DNA from: Sisyra terminalis
Lineage: Eukaryota; Arthropoda; Insecta; Neuroptera; Sisyridae
DNA: 64,000 bases
Assembly: GCA_958496175.1 (NCBI GenBank)
Contig: OY292278.1
Coordinates: 33,356,001 to 33,420,000 of the forward strand
Direction: 5' to 3'
The notes under the pieces are model-generated. The model did no database searches and was not told the origin of the DNA. It saw only the letters and a program-made list of their open reading frames with translations. A program made the position numbers and the translations under genes. Shown here piece by piece: positions 60,181 through 64,000 of the stretch; the stretch's first letter is position 1; each line of letters opens with the position of its first letter.

Positions 60181-60579
60181 AAATTATAAAATAAAGAAGG
60201 CAGAAACGGAAACTCTCTCAATACCTCCAAGAGATTAGCAATTGGGTGACCACAAGAAACTAATAAACAACAATTAAAAAAAATAAAAATAATTAAAAAG
60301 ACAGAGGAAAGAATTTCGACTTCTCCTGCTTATCTCCTCCTTATTTCGATAGAAATAAAATACCCTACAAACCGGTTCCCTCTAGTTTTCAAACAATTGG
60401 TTCTCCTGAAAAATTGTAATTTTCTTTATATTTGACCCATTTTCTCCCAAGCAACTAAAGCAAATCGCTTAAAATTTTTTGTGATGATATTTACATAATG
60501 TTTAAACATATTGAAAAAAGGAATTCGAAAACATGATTACATTTAAAAAATAAAAAATAAATAGTAACAAAGTTTCAGT

Positions 60580-60905
60580 TATTTGTAATTGGTTATTCTT
60601 AGTATTAGTTATTCAGTTTGTTATAATTGGAGAGTAGAGTAAGTCTACCAAGTTTCATTAAAATTAGTTACAGAGTTTCGGAAAAAATGGGACAGTTTTA
60701 GGATTTTCATCTATAAAAATCGTGATTTGTAACTTTTGTAATTTTTGTTCTAATGAATTATTCTTAACGAAAACTATTCAATTTGTTTCAATTGAAGAGT
60801 AGATTAAGTCTGCCAAGTTTCATTGAAACTGGTGAAAGGGTTTCAAAGAAAATGGGTCAAGAAGTTCGGGTTTTCATAATGAAAAATCTTGGTTTTTGGT
60901 CCCCT
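60580..60905. repeat. Two-copy tandem duplication, unit about 165 bp
   Basis: Unit 1 (about 60580-60744) and unit 2 (about 60745-60905) share, in order, ATTCAGTTTGTT/ATTCAATTTGTT, AGAGTAG..TAAGTCT.CC, AAGTTTCATT.AAA, GAGTTTC/GGGTTTC, AAAATGGG and GGTTTTCAT. Identity is about 75-80 percent. No frame. The upstream 60460-60500 segment resembles 57000-57060, so the duplicated unit may belong to a wider repeat. Confidence 0.65.
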
Positions 60906-61033
60906 TAAGTAATGAGTTGACTTAGATTGAATATTCGTAAGTTATAAAGGTTTTCACATGCATATTTTTGTTGCATAAGTAGTTTGTTACATAAAACTTG
61001 ATAATCCTTTTCAATATTTCTTGCTATATAGAT

Positions 61034-61100
61034 TTTTATTAACTCTAGAGTCGCTAAAGACCTTAGCAGTTAGAAAGCGACGGAAATAACAATAAAAAAA
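61034..61100 (+). mobile_element. tRNA-derived SINE, copy 5 (5'-truncated)
   Basis: TTTTTATTAACTCTAGAGTC, GCTAAAGACCTTAGCAGTTA, GAAAGCGACGGAAATAACAA and an A-rich tail match the 3' half of the copies at 24.5 and 31.1 kb. The tRNA-like head with the A and B boxes is absent, as expected from incomplete reverse transcription by a LINE. Confidence 0.75.
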
Positions 61101-62285
61101 ACTTTGATAATCGGCAAAAGAAATCATAATTAGTTTGGTTTATATTATGAACTAAATATTCGTTTTAAGTTCGTCCTTTTGTTTATAGTAATAAATATGT
61201 CTACATGACTTAAAAAATGTGGGAAAAATGTAGCATTAATTTTCTTGAAAAGTTTACCAGCGATAGCAACGTCGTTTCAATCACCTAACATTTCTTTATC
61301 TTTTCATTCTCCAAAATGATGAAAAAGATGTGGAGGGACGAAGAAAGCAACGTACATTCTTCATATTTCATATTTGCCCTGATGATAAAACCGTTAACGT
61401 TGATTTATTTGCTAAAAGCTTTGAACCCGTTCAATCATTAATATCAGCATTTGTTTGTAGTTTTACTCTTATTGCCATAAAAACTTCAGCGACTACATTA
61501 AAATCTTAAAGCACAAAAGTTTTCAAAAGAAAATTTATTTAATAATAATTTAACAACTTGAATTTTTTTTTTTTTCCTGTTTAAGCTTCTTGAAATTTTC
61601 ATATTTGAGGTTTATGATTTTATTTATCCTTAATAAAAGATGCTGAAACCACTTGAATAATTCAAATCACTTACCTATAAATTAATTAATAATTTCTGCC
61701 GAGTAAGAGTAGTAAGAAATAAATTTAAAAAGTTTGTACTAAAACTTTGCAGACATTGAAAATAGTAGTTTCAAATGAAAGAAAAAATATTGAAGAAAAT
61801 TGATTTTAAACTTTACAATTTGTTCTTAGATAAAGAATATTTGCGTGAGATACATAAAAAAAATCTTGGTAAATAAATGTAGACGTAAAAGGCTATTTGA
61901 CAAATGGAATTGAGCTTTTGTTGCATACATATATAGTTGATTTCGCATTCTTAAATGCAGTTTTTGTTTCACATAAAAATGCTTTTAGCCTAGATTTCGT
62001 TATCAGAAAATGTTAGCAAAAATGGAGTAATTAAATTAAAGTTTCATGTGTACAATGGAGATGAATTTTTATATAAATTTTTGTGTTGAATATTCAAGCT
62101 GGAAATAAAACGGTCCATTTAACAGAATCAAGTGATGCTATTAAAAGTCGTTGGCTTCTGTTTCATGGGAAATAATTTAAAGGTAACTGAGTCTGAAAAC
62201 TTTATATAATTAATTCGAGATTATCATGAGCTGGTATGAATGAAATGAATAGGTACAGTTCAGCATTTTTTAAATTGGTTGATTT
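61101..62285. other. AT-rich stretch downstream of the IR gene
   Basis: It should contain the 3' UTR and polyadenylation site of the minus-strand receptor gene, but I could not choose a poly(A) signal with confidence. No other gene is visible. Confidence 0.4.
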
Positions 62286-62547
62286 CTACGTGGTGTGCCA
62301 TTTGGGCTTTTGCTTTTTAAGCATATTGTGCTTTTCTAGTCGCGTTCCAATAAAATACACGAGAAACTCAAATATGAAAATCAAAAATCCCAAGGTACAT
62401 CCATAGACGAACATTTTAACCGCTGGCATCAATTCGGTCAGGCCCACACTCACATATCCTCCATGTTGGGACTCGCATTTTGGTTTTTGGGCCACCCAAA
62501 TTTTGGCCATTCGATCGACAATGCCGACTTCCCGTTGCCAACGCAAT
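62286..62547 (-). CDS. Ionotropic receptor (IR family), last coding exon
   Basis: IRs are variant ionotropic glutamate receptors: ligand-gated cation channels in the dendritic membrane of insect chemosensory neurons. The exon encodes 86 residues. First comes the end of the S2 ligand-binding lobe (LRWQREVGIVDRMAKIWVAQ, with G-I-V-D-(R/K) and a conserved Trp), then KPKCES and GYVSVGLTELMPAVKMFVYG, then the last transmembrane helix (about CTLGFLIFIFEFLVYFIG), and a short basic cytoplasmic tail ending WHTT. The start is set by a clean acceptor (ATGTTATTTTACAG, minus strand, ending 62548); the first base completes a split codon. The longer open frame upstream to 62705 is intron read-through. Earlier exons (amino-terminal domain, S1, pore) are not in the window as far as I can see. 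I cannot assign the subfamily. Confidence 0.9.
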
Positions 62548-64000
62548 CTGTAAAATAACATGACGCCAAACAATAATGCTAATAATTGAGTGAAAAATCG
62601 AGGGAAAAGTTTTAAGAGGAAAGTTAATAAGTTTTTGTAGACTTGTTGAAAACTTTTAAATAAATAGGTCACTTTTTTTTTCGTCCAGCAGATCTGATAA
62701 GTCAATTTCGCTTTTTCATCATCATAAATGAAAATAATTTAAAGGAGAAAAATATTCTTATAAAATAAAATAATTCAACTTAAAAGGAACTGTTAGTGAA
62801 TAATTTAATTGCATTTCGATATCAATTTTTTTGCTTTTTCCATTTTAAATTAATTATTTATTTTATGACTATCTAATTTCTTTCTCTATTTTCTGATTTT
62901 CGTGTAAAACGAGTATATTAATGTATTTATTATTGAGATATATCCCATCAACAGGAATATCAACACCTTGAATAGTTTATTAAATTATTAGCGAGAATAA
63001 AATCACCATTTTTTGTTTTTGCAAATCATTACTAAAGTAAGTTAACAATATTAATTGATTTTTATGGATGTGGTTTTCTATAGCCATTTATTTACTTACA
63101 GTATTACGCAATTGACAATTTAAATGCATTGTTGTGGATTTTGGAAATTTAAAAATACCCACCATGAAAATAGAATGGGATAATAGATGTTCGAGCGTAT
63201 TTGATACGTTACAGAATATACAAAAGCATCTAAAACTCCTACAGTGCACTACAGGACACTAGAAAAATTATAACAGTTATAGTTAAAGTTATAGTTATAG
63301 TTATAGTTAAAAGAGAATAATTTAATAAAATATTTTAGAATAACAATAATTGTGTTGTTAAATTTTCGGTTCAATAAGTTATTAATTTAATCAATGAAAT
63401 ATCTATAATTTCGTTTGTATACAAAGGTAGATTTGTGAATTTGACACTCCTAGACTGGAATTATTTTGCCTCCACTCATCTATAGTACAACAATTGCACA
63501 GGCATCCAAGCGTCGTCTTCCTTAATAATAAAATAATATTTCCTCCTTACTTGGTTTCAACGATGAGTCGTTTGTAATTTTCGAATGTATTTGTAATTAA
63601 TTTTTTTTTTCGTATGAGTAATTAATTTTTATCATCAATATTTGCAATCCCTTATTTTCCCCCTTGGCTGTAGGTTTTCTAGCCTTATGGTAAATCCAAC
63701 TCTGTATGTATCACATATCCCATTTCTGGTAGAGCTTCTGAACATTATTTTATTATATCTTTTATTTCAACATCACTATCCATAATTTTGCCAATAATAC
63801 ATTATGTGTATAAAGAGGATTATAAACTGTATTCATTTAAGAATAAATGACAAATAAGTCAAAACGGAGCAAAGCTATGGATAGTCATATTGAAACAAAA
63901 CAAATAATAAAATAATGTTCAGAACCTTTCCCAGAAAAGAGAAATAAATTATTCCATATACGATTAATATTATTTAAAACTTTCGAATCCTATATTGATA
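62548..64000 (-). other. Intron of the IR gene, running off the window
   Basis: AT-rich sequence upstream (in gene sense) of the acceptor at 62548, with no frame resembling the IR S1, pore or first half of S2. A less AT-rich patch at 63420-63545 is unexplained. The next exon should lie beyond 64000, or be very short. Confidence 0.5.
63276..63312. repeat. (TATAGT)n short tandem repeat
   Basis: Six imperfect hexamer units of TTATAG(T/TTAAAG) type, within the presumed IR intron. Confidence 0.75.

Noticed and set aside
62548..62705. The 5' part of the IR open frame (from the upstream ATG) as coding
   Set aside because: A clean acceptor ends at 62548, and the upstream residues (KKKVTYLFKSFQQ and so on) do not fit an IR S2 lobe; it is intron read-through.
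1..64000. CRISPR array, bacterial operon or prophage
   Set aside because: No evenly spaced direct repeats, no Shine-Dalgarno-led gene series, and spliceosomal signals plus eukaryotic transposons are present.
1..64000. Known insect microRNAs
   Set aside because: I looked by eye for common mature sequences (let-7, bantam, miR-1, miR-2, miR-8, miR-9, miR-124, miR-184, miR-277 types) and saw none; this is not a substitute for a search.

Overview
The window looks like nuclear DNA from an AT-rich arthropod, most likely an insect. Four things point that way: (1) an exon of an ionotropic-receptor (IR) chemoreceptor gene with a spliceosomal acceptor; (2) decayed insect-type transposable elements (Jockey-like and other non-LTR retrotransposons, PIF/Harbinger, hAT, Tc1/mariner, pogo-like); (3) a tRNA-derived SINE family; (4) no operon, ribosome-binding site or dense ORF structure. 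I cannot fix the order or species.

The window is almost all intergenic or intronic. The only host gene I am confident of is at the right edge, on the minus strand: the last coding exon of an IR gene (62286-62547), whose upstream exons lie beyond a long intron and probably past the window end. A few other short stretches have coding-like composition, splice-like borders or an unusually long open frame (26.5, 33.3, 36.8, 42.3, 43.2, 53.9-54.5, 55.3 and 57.3-57.6 kb). I recognise none of them and give them low confidence.

Layout: 0-7 kb holds a decayed hAT transposase near 2.5-3.1 kb in otherwise featureless DNA. 7-16.6 kb has a small inverted-repeat element, SINE copy 1, a LINE tail, a 650 bp long-TIR element at 15.1-15.7 kb and a Tc1-type transposase tail. 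17-25.3 kb has a nested hairpin, a complete 760 bp PIF/Harbinger element with target-site duplications and a broken transposase, SINE copies 2 and 3, a 407 bp hAT MITE and a diffuse old repeat. 27.2-28.6 kb is a nest of short elements: inverted-repeat module A, a 524 bp pogo-like MITE, module B and a hammerhead-like motif. 31-40.5 kb has SINE copy 4, hAT and Tc1-like scraps, a 550-600 bp duplicated repeat, second copies of modules A and B, LINE fragments and a second hammerhead-like motif. 51.1-52.8 kb has a LINE RNase H relic, third copies of modules B and A, and a 553 bp TIR element with an 8 bp target duplication. 59-61.1 kb has a Jockey-like reverse transcriptase relic, a 165 bp tandem duplication and a 5'-truncated SINE.

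No functional pathway or gene cluster is visible. The main biology is repeat biology: several non-autonomous families that look undescribed from sequence alone, and two hammerhead-like folds of the kind reported from Penelope-like retroelements.
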